Positions 26,514 to 35,917 are shown, counted from the first letter of the stretch. The stretch: DNA of 49,054 nt from an uncultured Prolixibacteraceae bacterium (GCA_913063265.1 CAJXZG010000035.1:1-49054), one strand, 5' to 3'. The notes: generated by a model not told the origin, from the sequence alone. A program made the numbers and translations.

Positions 26514-27560
26514 TCATTTGTTTTTTTTCATCTTTTTTTCCCGGTAGGCACTCTGAACAGCAAAGGCAATTACCACATAGCATACAGCAATCATCATTTG
26601 AAATACCCTTAGCCAGACTTTTCCTCCGGCATCGGCAGTGCTTGTTGTCGTTTGCCCTATAATTAAAAGAAATGTGGAATAAGCCATTCCATATAAAGCT
26701 GCGGTTGGTTTTTTAGAAAACAACTGTTGCGCAAAAAACAATCCTGCAAGCATCATCAGTAATATGAAAAATGGATATTCGGGAACCATTACCAGAAGTT
26801 CGTATGCTAAAATGGAAAATAATCCGCCCAGGAGATTTCCCAGTATCATCATCATTCCGGCCTTAAAAGTGAATGCGGGATTCATTGACAGTAATACAAC
26901 AAAAATCAGAATAAGCAGACCGCCCAGCATTTCGCTAAAGAAAAAATACAGTACTACCGGAAAAACAATCATCAGAGTGTTTACAGCGTAAGCAAATCGT
27001 TGCTGTTTAGTTGGTTCTGCTCCTTTATTCGCAGGTTGAATTTTTGTATTATCAGTTTCATTTGATATATCAGGAATCAACGTAAAAACAATCCAAACCA
27101 TACACACGGTAATTGTTGCTCCGCTGATAAGTGTTTTCGAAAAACCATAGGCAATGCTCATACTTTGCATTCCCAGCATAGGAATAAGCAGAAGAGATAT
27201 AATCATAAATGTTTTTGCCGTTTTACCCAGTTTATTGGTATAAAATACCCATAAAAAAGCAAGGGCCAGGATGGGAATAAAAAACCAAACAAAATCGATA
27301 AAGAATCTTGTGAGTATTAATCCTGTATACGTCGTTGCTGCAAGTGTAATGACAAAATATAATCCTGTTTTAAAATTTGGCATTTTACTTCCCGGGGCAA
27401 AAAAACTCAAAGCGAGAACAGGTATGATATATGCAAGATCCCAAGATTTACTTAGTGCAATAATGGCAATAAGGGACGGACCCAAAGCATAACGGAATAT
27501 AGGAATCTGTTCCTCGGCAATGGGAATTAATCGATGATATGTACTACTTTTAGCGAACAT
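26514..27560 (-). CDS. DUF2955/FUSC-like inner-membrane protein
   Basis: 348 residues with about ten hydrophobic segments in two blocks, roughly residues 20-165 and 195-340, separated by a short polar linker (SNETDNTKIQPANKGAEPTK). This two-halved arrangement matches the DUF2955/fusaric-acid-resistance-like (aromatic acid exporter) group that works with HlyD-type adaptors. Its ATG lies 11 bp inside the end of the adaptor gene, so translation is coupled. It probably is the inner-membrane component of the pump, possibly for aromatic or amphiphilic compounds. The substrate is not deducible. Confidence 0.78.
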   Translation of the reverse strand: MFAKSSTYHRLIPIAEEQIPIFRYALGPSLIAIIALSKSWDLAYIIPVLALSFFAPGSKMPNFKTGLYFVITLAATTYTGLILTRFFIDFVWFFIPILALAFLWVFYTNKLGKTAKTFMIISLLLIPMLGMQSMSIAYGFSKTLISGATITVCMVWIVFTLIPDISNETDNTKIQPANKGAEPTKQQRFAYAVNTLMIVFPVVLYFFFSEMLGGLLILIFVVLLSMNPAFTFKAGMMMILGNLLGGLFSILAYELLVMVPEYPFFILLMMLAGLFFAQQLFSKKPTAALYGMAYSTFLLIIGQTTTSTADAGGKVWLRVFQMMIAVCYVVIAFAVQSAYREKKMKKNK

Positions 27561-28686
27561 AACTTAACCAGGTATTTATCCAGATTCGCCAGTGGGCTAA
27601 ACGATTAAGTAATTTATGGTTTCCTGTAAGAACAACTACATCAGCCTGTCCTCCTGCACGGCAAAGATCAAAAGCTTCTTTGTTATCAAAGGCAATGGTA
27701 ACCGGAAATCTTTGAGGATCGCGTAACCAGGTGCTTGTCGAACCAATACTGGGTAATCCCCCACGGTTGACAGGATTTCCTGATTCTACTCCATGTCCGA
27801 TTCCTCTTACCTTTCCTTCAAATATTTTTCCCGGAGCAACATCGAGGATAAATAAAACCTGGTCTCCTACTTTCATATTGGATAGGTTGTTTTCTTTAAA
27901 ATCGGCCTGAATCCAGATATCCTGTTTTGAAACCAATGTAGCCAGAGGCTGGCCTGCCTGTGCATAATAACCGATGTCAATATTAAAACTTTCTATAAAT
28001 CCATCGTTGGCAGCGTAAATGGTTGTATAAGAATAGTCGAGCTCTGCTTTTTCCAGTTCCGATATTGCAAGACGTAATTGTGCATTATCGTTACCCGTAG
28101 CTCCCAGTTGTTCCTGGGCTTTTACCAGGTTGGCTTCGGCGGAGTATAATTTTTCTGTTGCCTGACTTAAGGATGTTTCAACCCTGTCTATATCGGCTTG
28201 TGAAACTGCTCCCGGATTTTTGCTGAGAATTCTTTGTGTACGATCATAACTTCGCTGTGCTCGGTCTAACTGGGCTTTTGCAACTCCCACACTGCTTGCG
28301 GCTGCCTGAACGTTGGCTCCCTGTGCACCTATTTGTTGCGTTGCATTGTCAAGATTTGCTTTGGCTTTGTTAATGTTTAAAACAAAAGTTGTGGTATCCA
28401 GGCCAAACAAAATATCGTTTGCTTTGACCACGCTGTTTAGTTTTACCCTGACATCGGTTACATATCCCGAAACACGTGGCGTTATGGGTTGTATTAACTC
28501 GGTAATTCTGGCCTGGTCGGTGTAGGGAGTTATCCTGTCAGCATATATGTACCAAATAAAAACTATAACAGATAACAGCAATACAACTCTGGTAACTGCA
28601 ACCATGCCTGGTTTTTTCTTATTATTTGGGTGTTTTTGTTCTTCGGATTGATTTGGAGGAGGTGATTCTTTCTTTTCTTCAGACAT
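27550..28686 (-). CDS. HlyD/EmrA-type membrane fusion (adaptor) protein
   Basis: 378 residues from the ATG at 28686 (MSEEKKES); the longer frame to 28788 adds residues without a start context and is rejected. After a proline/lysine-rich cytoplasmic tail there is one transmembrane helix (VVLLLSVIVFIWYIY). A lipoyl-like half-motif follows (PRVSGYVTDVRVKLNSVVKA), then a coiled-coil hairpin (AKAQLDRAQRSYDRTQRI through KAQEQLGATGN), the second lipoyl half and a beta-barrel domain. It bridges the inner-membrane DUF2955 protein and the outer-membrane duct. It is the first gene of the operon and is divergent from the peroxidase gene, with 173 bp between starts. Confidence 0.9.
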   Translation of the reverse strand: MSEEKKESPPPNQSEEQKHPNNKKKPGMVAVTRVVLLLSVIVFIWYIYADRITPYTDQARITELIQPITPRVSGYVTDVRVKLNSVVKANDILFGLDTTTFVLNINKAKANLDNATQQIGAQGANVQAAASSVGVAKAQLDRAQRSYDRTQRILSKNPGAVSQADIDRVETSLSQATEKLYSAEANLVKAQEQLGATGNDNAQLRLAISELEKAELDYSYTTIYAANDGFIESFNIDIGYYAQAGQPLATLVSKQDIWIQADFKENNLSNMKVGDQVLFILDVAPGKIFEGKVRGIGHGVESGNPVNRGGLPSIGSTSTWLRDPQRFPVTIAFDNKEAFDLCRAGGQADVVVLTGNHKLLNRLAHWRIWINTWLSYVR

Positions 28687-28859
28687 ATTGTGAATACTGT
28701 TTTGATGTAAAAAGATAAGAATAAATCGAATATTATTAAACTGTTTATCAAAATATAAATAAGACAATTTAAAACCAGATCCCAACAAACATTGTTTAAT
28801 AGTGGAGAACTTTTGTATAACAACGTTGTTTAAATCGTAAATAAAATTTATTAAGAAAA

Positions 28860-29396
28860 ATGAAAAAAGTTACAATCCTGTTTGGTTTAATATTTATGGT
28901 TGCAATTGTATTTGGTCAATCATCTTTTTATGATTTCACTGTAAAAGATATCGATGGAAATGATTTTGAATTGTCTTCGCTTAAAGGAAAAAAAGTGATG
29001 GTGGTAAATACTGCTTCAAAATGTGGATTTACTCCCCAATACGAAATTTTACAAAAAGTTTACGAACAGTATGGGGGCGATGAATTTATGATTGTTGGTT
29101 TCCCTGCAAATAATTTTATGAAACAGGAACCGGGAACAAATGATGAAATTAAATCATTTTGTACAAAAAATTATGGTGTTACTTTTCCGATGATGTCAAA
29201 GATTTCTGTTAAAGGAGATGATATGGCACCACTTTATGAATGGCTGACATCAAAGGATAAAAATGGTGTATTGGATTCAAAAGTGGGATGGAATTTTCAG
29301 AAATATCTTATCGATGAAAACGGGAATCTTGTAAAAATGATTCCGTCTAAGGTTAAGCCTGATGATGAGGAAATTATTTCATGGATTAAAGGATAA
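28860..29396 (+). CDS. Exported glutathione-peroxidase-family thiol peroxidase
   Basis: 178 residues with a signal peptide (1-20) and a thioredoxin-fold glutathione peroxidase domain. The peroxidatic cysteine is Cys55 (ASKCGFTPQY), and the WNF motif is at 144-146. The usual NQF segment (FPCNQF) reads FPANNF at 81-86, so the cysteine there is Ala and the catalytic Gln is Asn. Another cysteine, Cys101 (KSFCTKN), could resolve the disulfide. It likely reduces organic peroxides with thioredoxin-type reductants in the periplasm. It is transcribed divergently from the efflux operon, which may indicate shared stress regulation, and ends at a strong terminator. Confidence 0.88.
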   Translation: MKKVTILFGLIFMVAIVFGQSSFYDFTVKDIDGNDFELSSLKGKKVMVVNTASKCGFTPQYEILQKVYEQYGGDEFMIVGFPANNFMKQEPGTNDEIKSFCTKNYGVTFPMMSKISVKGDDMAPLYEWLTSKDKNGVLDSKVGWNFQKYLIDENGNLVKMIPSKVKPDDEEIISWIKG

Positions 29397-29420
29397 TAAG
29401 GCTTAAAATATACAACCAAA

Positions 29421-29519
29421 AAAGAACGGTTCTGTCTAAGTTTAAATAAAGACAGAAACGTTCTTTCACAACTACCAAGGATGTCATCTTTTTGAAGAGA
29501 TGACATCCTTGTTTTTTTT
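29421..29519 (+). terminator. Tandem hairpins terminating the peroxidase gene
   Basis: The first hairpin pairs agaacggttctgtc (29423-29436) with gacagaaacgttct (29451-29464), one mismatch. The second is a perfect 13-bp stem, aaggatgtcatct (29477-29489) with its complement (29498-29510), followed by eight T, a canonical rho-independent terminator. The half-site gaacggttc recurs in the hairpin at 48019-48063. Confidence 0.75.
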
Positions 29520-29537
29520 GAATAATCGAGGTTTGGC

Positions 29538-29575
29538 ATCCCGAAAACTTCGGGATCTGCGGTTTTTAATCGCAG
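29538..29575. repeat. REP-like double palindrome
   Basis: Adjacent stems atcccgaa/ttcgggat (29538-29556) and ctgcg/cgcag (29557-29575) sit just beyond the 3' end of the LacI gene. The motif cggttttTAA-CG resembles the hairpins at 22845-22863. It probably also terminates the LacI transcript from the minus strand. Confidence 0.5.
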
Positions 29576-29578
29576 GTA

Positions 29579-30601
29579 TTATTTCAGAACTTTAAAAGAA
29601 GATTCCCGAATAACAAGATTGGTTGGCAAAACCACTTCTTCTTTAATTCTGGTATCTTTTTCAATTTGCTCAAAAAATAAGCGGGCAGCTTCCATGCCCA
29701 TTTGTTCCGTTGGATGTGTTACTGATGTTAATGCCGGTTCCACAACGGTTGAATGAAATTCATCTGTAAAGCCAACCAGTGCAATATCATCAGGAATCTT
29801 TAATCCGTGTTTTTTAATTTCTTTCATGGAAGCAAAAGCAATAGTATCATTAATCCCGAAAATAGCATCCGGAATTTCCTTTAATGCAAGTAGTTTTTTG
29901 GTTGCTTTAGCAGCGTCTTCTGCATTTAGTTTTGATTCTACAAGTAAATCGGGATTATACTCAAGGCCACATTCTTCCAATCCTTTTAAATAACCTTCTT
30001 TTCTGTGTTTGGATATGTTTAAATGGTCAGGACCGGAAATGTAGGCAATTCTTCTGCATCCATTTTTATAAAAATGACGGGTTATGTTTTTTGCAGCCTC
30101 CATACCATCTACTGTAACTGATGGAACATCAGTGTTTTCTGCAACACGGTCAAAAAATACCAAGGGTATTTCATTTTGAATCAATCGGTTGAAATGGTCG
30201 AAGTTGCTGGTTTCCTGGCTGATACAAACAATCAATCCTTCTACCCGTGTTTTTAATAAATTTTCAACTGATTCTTTTTCTTTTTCAAGTGATTCATTTG
30301 AAGAGGCAATCAGAATATAATATCCTTTTTCTTTGGCAAGATGTTCAATCCCTGAAATGACAGAAGAGTAAAAGTGAGTAACCAAATCAGGTACTATTAC
30401 CCCAATCATTTTCGTTTGCTGGCGAAGTAATCCCATTGCCAGCGGATTCGGTATATAATTCCGTTTAATGGCCAGTTCCTTAACTTTTTTTGTCAGTTCA
30501 GGACTAATTATAGGATTGTCTTTCAATGCTCTGGAAACTGTTGAAATCGAAATTCCCAGCTCATCAGCCAGATCTTTTAAAGATATATGCCTCTTTTTCA
30601 T
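29579..30601 (-). CDS. LacI-family transcriptional regulator
   Basis: 340 residues. The N-terminal helix-turn-helix (SLKDLADELGISISTVSRAL at 7-26) and hinge (NYIPNPLAMGL) are standard. The periplasmic-binding-protein-like effector domain starts at MIGVIVPDLVTHFYSSVI and spans residues 60-335, so a sugar or sugar phosphate is the likely ligand. It acts as a cytoplasmic repressor. The gene follows the sulfatase gene by 29 bp on the same strand and probably controls it and the divergent carbohydrate genes further right. Confidence 0.92.
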   Translation of the reverse strand: MKKRHISLKDLADELGISISTVSRALKDNPIISPELTKKVKELAIKRNYIPNPLAMGLLRQQTKMIGVIVPDLVTHFYSSVISGIEHLAKEKGYYILIASSNESLEKEKESVENLLKTRVEGLIVCISQETSNFDHFNRLIQNEIPLVFFDRVAENTDVPSVTVDGMEAAKNITRHFYKNGCRRIAYISGPDHLNISKHRKEGYLKGLEECGLEYNPDLLVESKLNAEDAAKATKKLLALKEIPDAIFGINDTIAFASMKEIKKHGLKIPDDIALVGFTDEFHSTVVEPALTSVTHPTEQMGMEAARLFFEQIEKDTRIKEEVVLPTNLVIRESSFKVLK

Positions 30602-30630
30602 TTGTTACTCAATTCCTTTTTCGAAGGTAA

Positions 30631-32181
30631 CTATTTTAATTCCAAGTTTTCAATTGTTGTGTACGACGTGCCTCTGATTGCTTCAAAAGCTTCCACCAAT
30701 TCCTTCAGTTTTTCAGGATTATCTTGGGCAAGATTTTTTTGCTGTCCAATATCCTCTTTTAAATTGTACAACTGCCAGTTTTTATTGTTACCCAGTTCAA
30801 TATTCACCTGCTTGTTTTTTGCAGGTCCGTTATATGGAGGAATCAACGCCCAATCTCCTTTTCGAAATGCTGTTCGGCTTGTAGCCTCGATAATCAATTC
30901 ATCCCGGCCGGTATCTGATTTGCCCATAAATACGTCCATTAATGGTTTGCTGTCCTGCGCTGATTTATCGCTATCAACAAGGTCGGCAACAGATGCTAAA
31001 AAGTCCAGCTGACAAACCACAGCATCCGAAACCTTTGGTTCAATTTTACCTTTCCAGTACGTTATAAACGGTACTCGGGTTCCGGCTTCAAACAAACTGT
31101 ATTTTCCGCCACGTAAATCTCCTGCCGGTTTATGGTTTCCAATTTTTTCTACCGCATCATCATAATAACCATCGTTTAACACCGGACCATTGTCACTGGT
31201 GAAAATAATTAATGTATTTTCCAGAAGATTCTCTTCTTCCAGTGTTTTAATAAATTCACCCAAACACCAGTCGGCTTCTACTATTACATCGCCACGTGGT
31301 CCCATTCCGGAAGTGCCCTCAAAACGTGGATGCGGAGTGCGCGGAACGTGAGGTTGTTGCATTGCATAATAAAGAAAGAATGTTTCGTTTTTATGCTGCT
31401 TTACATATTCCTGTGCTTTTGCCAAAAAATGGTCTGCCATGTCAATATCCGACCACTTGGCTTTTTCTCCGCCTTTCATAAAACCAATTCTGGGAATACC
31501 GTTTACAATACTGTTGTTATGGCCGTGATGCCATTTCATGGTTAATAATTCAGGATTCTCCAAACCGGTAGGTTCTCCTTCAAAATTTTTCTTGTAATCA
31601 ACCAGTATCGGGTCGTTTGGATCTGCGCCAACAACGTAACCATTTTCGATATAAACTGTCGGAACCCTGTCCTGAGTTGCTGCTAAGATATACGAATAAT
31701 CAAAACCAACTTCGTTAGGTCCGGGTGTTACTTTTTTATTCCAGTCAACATTTCCACTGCCCAATCCCAAATGCCATTTGCCAACTATTCCCGTATGATA
31801 ACCTTTTTCTTTTAGCACTTTTGGAATGGTGAGTTGTTCTGTTCCAATTAAGAGTGGCGCTGTACCAGGAAGAATTCTGGCATTTTTTTCACGCCATGGA
31901 TAAACACCTGTCAATAAAGCATAACGACTTGGCGTACAGGTTGCTGATGAAGCATAACCATTGGTGAATCGTATTCCGCCTTCAGCCAGTTTATCCATAT
32001 TGGGTGTTTTAAGTTCAGTTGCTCCGTAAGCACCCACATCGCCATAACCTAAATCATCCATATATACAATTACAATATTGGGATTTGTCGGAACAGTTTC
32101 CTTTTTTGCCTTTGGCTGACATGACACAAGAAATATGGTTAGCAGAATTAACAAAGAACCTGTGTTTTGAAAATATTTCAT
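30631..32181 (-). CDS. Lipoprotein sulfatase (S1 family, FGly type)
   Basis: 516 residues with a lipobox at Cys21 (IFLVSC), so it is exported and lipid-anchored. The sulfatase signature CTPSR at 82-86 carries the cysteine that is matured to formylglycine; the metal-binding acidic pair is MDDLGYGD at 41-48. HLGLGSGN and GKWHLG in the middle and FTSDNGP in the second half are further family motifs. It hydrolyses sulfate esters, probably on carbohydrate. The anaerobic or aerobic maturase is not in the window. The neighbours (LacI regulator, AraC regulator, oxidoreductase) suggest a sulfated glycan or sulfated sugar as substrate. Confidence 0.92.
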   Translation of the reverse strand: MKYFQNTGSLLILLTIFLVSCQPKAKKETVPTNPNIVIVYMDDLGYGDVGAYGATELKTPNMDKLAEGGIRFTNGYASSATCTPSRYALLTGVYPWREKNARILPGTAPLLIGTEQLTIPKVLKEKGYHTGIVGKWHLGLGSGNVDWNKKVTPGPNEVGFDYSYILAATQDRVPTVYIENGYVVGADPNDPILVDYKKNFEGEPTGLENPELLTMKWHHGHNNSIVNGIPRIGFMKGGEKAKWSDIDMADHFLAKAQEYVKQHKNETFFLYYAMQQPHVPRTPHPRFEGTSGMGPRGDVIVEADWCLGEFIKTLEEENLLENTLIIFTSDNGPVLNDGYYDDAVEKIGNHKPAGDLRGGKYSLFEAGTRVPFITYWKGKIEPKVSDAVVCQLDFLASVADLVDSDKSAQDSKPLMDVFMGKSDTGRDELIIEATSRTAFRKGDWALIPPYNGPAKNKQVNIELGNNKNWQLYNLKEDIGQQKNLAQDNPEKLKELVEAFEAIRGTSYTTIENLELK

Positions 32182-32303
32182 GAGTTTGATATTTAGTTAT
32201 TTATTATTGTTATTCTAAAACGTTCATTAAAAACAGAAGCACAAAGATCTAAACTTTTCTTATTCTGAAAAAGATGATTTAAAATTTTGGAATATCATTT
32301 TTA

Positions 32304-33191
32304 CTAATTGTAGGGTTGGTTAGAGGCACGGGTTAACAGATATTGCTTTTTATATTCCGACGGACTTACATTCAGTTTCTTTTTAAACTGCTTGTTAAAG
32401 TTTGAAAGGTTATTAAATCCACTTTCGAAACAAATTTCAACCACACTCATATTTTCTTCAAGCAGTAGTTTACAGGCATGGCTTAACCGGATATCATTCA
32501 GAAATTTAACAAAGGGTTTTCTTGCACGCTGACTAAAATATCTTGAAAATGCATTGTCGGCCATGTTTGCAATTTTCGCAACATCGCTAACCGAAATATC
32601 CTTATTAAAATTATTGGTCATATAGGTAATTACTTTCTCCATTCGTTCTGATTCTTTTTCACTTGAACAGGTAACTCCTGCTTCAGAAATAGATTTATAT
32701 TCACTGGAATTTTGAAGAACATTAAGAATTTCGAGTAGTTTCAACCACCGTGAAAAATCTTTGAGTTCCAATAATTCATGCATTTTTCTACTCACAATTT
32801 GATTGGTATCTCCGAAAATATCCAAACCTCGTTTTGATTGATTTAAAAGATTTTTAAGCGAGCCTGTTTCCGGCAGATTAAAAAAGTCACTTCCAAAAGA
32901 AGTTTCCTGAAAATGTACCACGATTGAGCTGGCTTTTAGGTTTTTGTTCTGATAATACTCATCATCATTTCGGTAAGAATGAGGTAAGTTTGGACCAATA
33001 AGTGCCAAATCTCCGGGTTCGAAACTTGAGATTTTATCTCCTATAAAACGTTTTCCTCTACTCTCCGTTACCAATACCAATTCATACTCAGGATGAAAAT
33101 GCCATGGATTTGGATAATAGTTAAATTCAAAGAATTCAACCACAAACGATTCAATTGTTTTTTTGGGTAAATGTTCCAGAACTGGTTTCAT
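32304..33191 (-). CDS. AraC-family regulator with cupin sensor
   Basis: 295 residues. The N-terminal cupin-like sensor contains WHFHPEYELVLV and FEPGDLALIGPNLPHSYRN, the usual sugar-binding fold of AraC proteins. The C-terminal half (about 190-290) holds two helix-turn-helix motifs, DISVSDVAKIANMADNAFSR and MSVVEICFESGFNNLSNFNK, ending in the typical SPSEYKKQ. It is cytoplasmic and probably activates the divergent oxidoreductase operon, whose start is 191 bp away. Confidence 0.9.
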   Translation of the reverse strand: MKPVLEHLPKKTIESFVVEFFEFNYYPNPWHFHPEYELVLVTESRGKRFIGDKISSFEPGDLALIGPNLPHSYRNDDEYYQNKNLKASSIVVHFQETSFGSDFFNLPETGSLKNLLNQSKRGLDIFGDTNQIVSRKMHELLELKDFSRWLKLLEILNVLQNSSEYKSISEAGVTCSSEKESERMEKVITYMTNNFNKDISVSDVAKIANMADNAFSRYFSQRARKPFVKFLNDIRLSHACKLLLEENMSVVEICFESGFNNLSNFNKQFKKKLNVSPSEYKKQYLLTRASNQPYN

Positions 33192-33382
33192 GGTTGGTTG
33201 ATCGGCTTTTTGTCGTTTTAAATTTGGCTAAAACTACATTTACTAATCCTTAATCGCAAAATTATTGTTCAATTTTCCCATTTTCTTGTCAGAAAAGTAT
33301 CAGGTTCTATAATTTTTGATGTGGTAATCCGATTCTTATTCTTATATTTTAGCTGCGAAATAAAATCTAAAACCAAAAAACT

Positions 33383-34873
33383 ATGTCACTAAAAAATAAC
33401 TCAAGAAGAGATTTTCTGAAAAATTCTGCTTTGGCAACTGCCGGAATTTCAATCGTTCCGAATTTTGCAGTTGCAGGATTGGGGCATAAAGCGCCAAGCG
33501 ATAAAATGAATATTGTAGGAATTGGTGTGGGTGGAAAAGGACATCCAAACCTGGTTGCTATGAACACTGAAAACATAATTGGTTTATGTGATGTGGACTG
33601 GAAATACTCTGAAAGTTGTTTTAAAGAATTTCCCAAAGCAAAAAAATACTGGGACTGGAGGCGTATGTTTGATGAATTGGGAGAATCTATGGATGGAGTA
33701 ATGGTTGCCACAGCTGACCATACCCATGCCATTGTAGCTGCTACAGCAATTACCATGGATAAACATGTTTATTGTCAGAAACCATTGACACATTCAGTTT
33801 ACGAATCGAGATTGTTAACCAATCTTACGGCAAAACACAAAGTTGCCACACAAATGGGAAACCAGGGTAACTCGGGAGATGGTGTTCGTGAGGTATGTGA
33901 GTGGATTTGGAATGGAGAAATTGGTGAAGTTAAAGAAGTTCATGCATGGACAGATCGCCCCATTTGGCCCCAGGGATTAGAAAGGCCGACAGAAAAGATG
34001 ATGGCACCGGATTCTTTAAACTGGGATTTGTTTATTGGCCCTGCACCCATGCGTCCTTATCACGATATATATACTCCATGGAACTGGCGTGGCTGGTGGG
34101 ATTTTGGCACCGGTGCTTTTGGGGATATGGCTTGTCATGTGCTCGACCCTGTATATCAGTCTTTAAAATTAGGCTACCCCGAGAAAGTTCGTGGCAGTTC
34201 TACAGCAATAAATACTGAATCGGCACCACAGGCAGAAACGGTTGAGTTTATTTTTCCTGCACGTGAAAAATATAAAAAGGCTGCTATGCCGCGTGTAAAA
34301 GTTTACTGGTACGACGGGGGTTTACTTCCGAATATTTCTGATTTGGTACCCGAAGGTGAAAACCTCATGGCAGATGGTTTGGGAGGATGTTTATTTGTGG
34401 GTTCAAAAGATACCCTGATTTGTGGTTGCGGTGGATTTAATGCCAGACTTGGTTCTGGTCGAAAACCAAAAGTTTCGCCTTATTTGAGACGAGTACCGGG
34501 AGCTATCGGTTATGTGGACGGGCCTCACGAACAGGATTGGATTCGTGCCTGTAAAGAATCACCTGAAAACAGGGTGGAAGGAACTTCTCATTTTGGTTAC
34601 TCCGGACCTTTTAATGAAATGGTTTTAATGGGTGTTTTAGCCATCAGGTTACAATCCTTAAATAAATCACTGGAGTGGAACGCGGAAGAAATGAAAATCG
34701 CAAATATTTCACCTTCAGAAGAATTGAAAGTAATTACTGCTGATGAGTTTAAGGTTATTGAAGGGCACCCGCATTTTAATACAAAATATGCAACTTTTAA
34801 TGCGTTGGAAGAAGCAAACAGCTATATCAAACATGAATATCGGGAAGGGTGGAAACTGCCGGAAATGCCTTAA
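33383..34873 (+). CDS. Exported Gfo/Idh/MocA-family oxidoreductase
   Basis: 496 residues with a twin-arginine leader (NNSRRDFLKNSALATAG). The Rossmann loop is VGIGVGGKGH at 45-54, the EKP motif is QKP at 132-134, and the substrate-domain motif GDMACHVLD lies at 248-255. It is about 50 residues longer than the homologue at 13862, with an inserted segment in the C-terminal half. It likely oxidises a sugar or glycoside with bound NAD(P) in the periplasm. It is first in a plus-strand run followed by a sugar isomerase, a DUF1080 protein, a UroD-like protein and a ROK kinase, so it starts the second sugar pathway. Confidence 0.9.
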   Translation: MSLKNNSRRDFLKNSALATAGISIVPNFAVAGLGHKAPSDKMNIVGIGVGGKGHPNLVAMNTENIIGLCDVDWKYSESCFKEFPKAKKYWDWRRMFDELGESMDGVMVATADHTHAIVAATAITMDKHVYCQKPLTHSVYESRLLTNLTAKHKVATQMGNQGNSGDGVREVCEWIWNGEIGEVKEVHAWTDRPIWPQGLERPTEKMMAPDSLNWDLFIGPAPMRPYHDIYTPWNWRGWWDFGTGAFGDMACHVLDPVYQSLKLGYPEKVRGSSTAINTESAPQAETVEFIFPAREKYKKAAMPRVKVYWYDGGLLPNISDLVPEGENLMADGLGGCLFVGSKDTLICGCGGFNARLGSGRKPKVSPYLRRVPGAIGYVDGPHEQDWIRACKESPENRVEGTSHFGYSGPFNEMVLMGVLAIRLQSLNKSLEWNAEEMKIANISPSEELKVITADEFKVIEGHPHFNTKYATFNALEEANSYIKHEYREGWKLPEMP

Positions 34874-34911
34874 AAATTTATATTTCAGTATTCTGTAATT
34901 TTTGTTTTGAC

Positions 34912-34973
34912 GTCATCCTGAACTTGATTCAGGATCTAACCTAAAACAGATGCTGAAATAAATTCAGCATGAC
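34912..34973. repeat. Interspersed inverted repeat (gtcatcctgaa... family)
   Basis: Two arms of 26 bp, beginning gtcatcctgaacttgattca (34912-34937) and ending attcagcatgac (34948-34973), are imperfect complements with a 10-bp spacer. Each arm is itself palindromic (cctgaa/ttcagg and gctgaa/ttcagc). Such repeats are scattered through Bacteroidota genomes. It sits between the oxidoreductase and the isomerase/epimerase genes and may act as a terminator or mRNA boundary. Confidence 0.75.
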
Positions 34974-35005
34974 GAATTCTTAACTATGTAATTAGATAAA
35001 TAAAA

Positions 35006-35917
35006 ATGAAAAGACGAAATTTTATACAAAATACATCTTTGGCGCTGGCAGGGACTGTAATGGCAAACAGCGGATTTGCTGGTTCATTTACAGAAGGATT
35101 GTCGAAAAAAAAACTTACTGTAGGAGCGCATGTTTGGGTTTATGCAAGTACGCAACCCAATTACGATGTATCTCCGATTTTGGAACAGATTTTTGCAGAT
35201 ATGTCTGATGCAGGTTTGGATGCAGTGGAAACCATGGAACAACCTTTAAGAAGTCTTGAATACACCAAACAAATAAAGGAGTTTATCGAAAAATACGAAA
35301 TCGCTTTGTTGGGAACTTCATACGGAGCTCAAATGTGGGATAAAACCAAACAAAATGAAATTTACGAAGATGTTGATTTAATCATGACCAATATGGCTTC
35401 TGTGGGAGGCCGTACTTTTGGTGTTTCTGTGGGGCAGGTTTATGACAGAAAAAAAACAGAAGATGAATTGGATGCTCAGGCCGAGTTGCTTAAAAAACTA
35501 GTTAAACTGGGAGAAAAAAAGGGAATTGTGTTAAATCTTCATAATCATACTTATGAGGTAAAAGATGACATGTATGATCTAAAAGGAACCTTAAAAAGAA
35601 TACCTGATATTAAACTGGGGCCCGATTTAAACTGGTTGCTAAGAGGCGGTGTTGAGCCAATTGAGTTTTTGGAAATGTACCAAAAGAATATTTGTTTTTT
35701 ACATTTGAGAGATCAGTACGAAAACGGGAAATGGAGCGAAGCTATTGGAGAGGGTGATGTCGATTTTAAGGAAATAGGAAAAAAACTGGAGGAGATAGAA
35801 TTTGATGGTGATGTGGTAATAGAGCTTGCTTTTGAAAGCGATTTTACTCCAACCCGCTCCATAAAACAATCTTTGGGAAGAAGCAGAAGATATCTAAGAA
35901 AAACGATGAAGATTTAA
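35006..35917 (+). CDS. Exported sugar phosphate isomerase/epimerase-like TIM barrel
   Basis: 303 residues of the xylose-isomerase-like TIM-barrel family (AP endonuclease 2 fold). A Tat-like leader MKRRNFIQNTSLALAG precedes the barrel. Metal and catalytic residues are the Glu of DAVETMEQP, His of LNLHNHTYEV, Asp of LGPDLNWLL, His in FLHLRDQ and Glu of VVIELAFE. The family isomerises or epimerises ketoses and inositols. In this operon it may act on the 3-keto sugar released by the oxidoreductase and DUF1080 pair. The substrate is inferred only from context. Confidence 0.85.
   Translation: MKRRNFIQNTSLALAGTVMANSGFAGSFTEGLSKKKLTVGAHVWVYASTQPNYDVSPILEQIFADMSDAGLDAVETMEQPLRSLEYTKQIKEFIEKYEIALLGTSYGAQMWDKTKQNEIYEDVDLIMTNMASVGGRTFGVSVGQVYDRKKTEDELDAQAELLKKLVKLGEKKGIVLNLHNHTYEVKDDMYDLKGTLKRIPDIKLGPDLNWLLRGGVEPIEFLEMYQKNICFLHLRDQYENGKWSEAIGEGDVDFKEIGKKLEEIEFDGDVVIELAFESDFTPTRSIKQSLGRSRRYLRKTMKI

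Noticed and set aside
27550..28788. Longer start for the HlyD-type adaptor at 28788
   Set aside because: The extra 34 residues do not resemble an adaptor N-terminus, and the ATG at 28686 gives the usual polar tail before the membrane helix.
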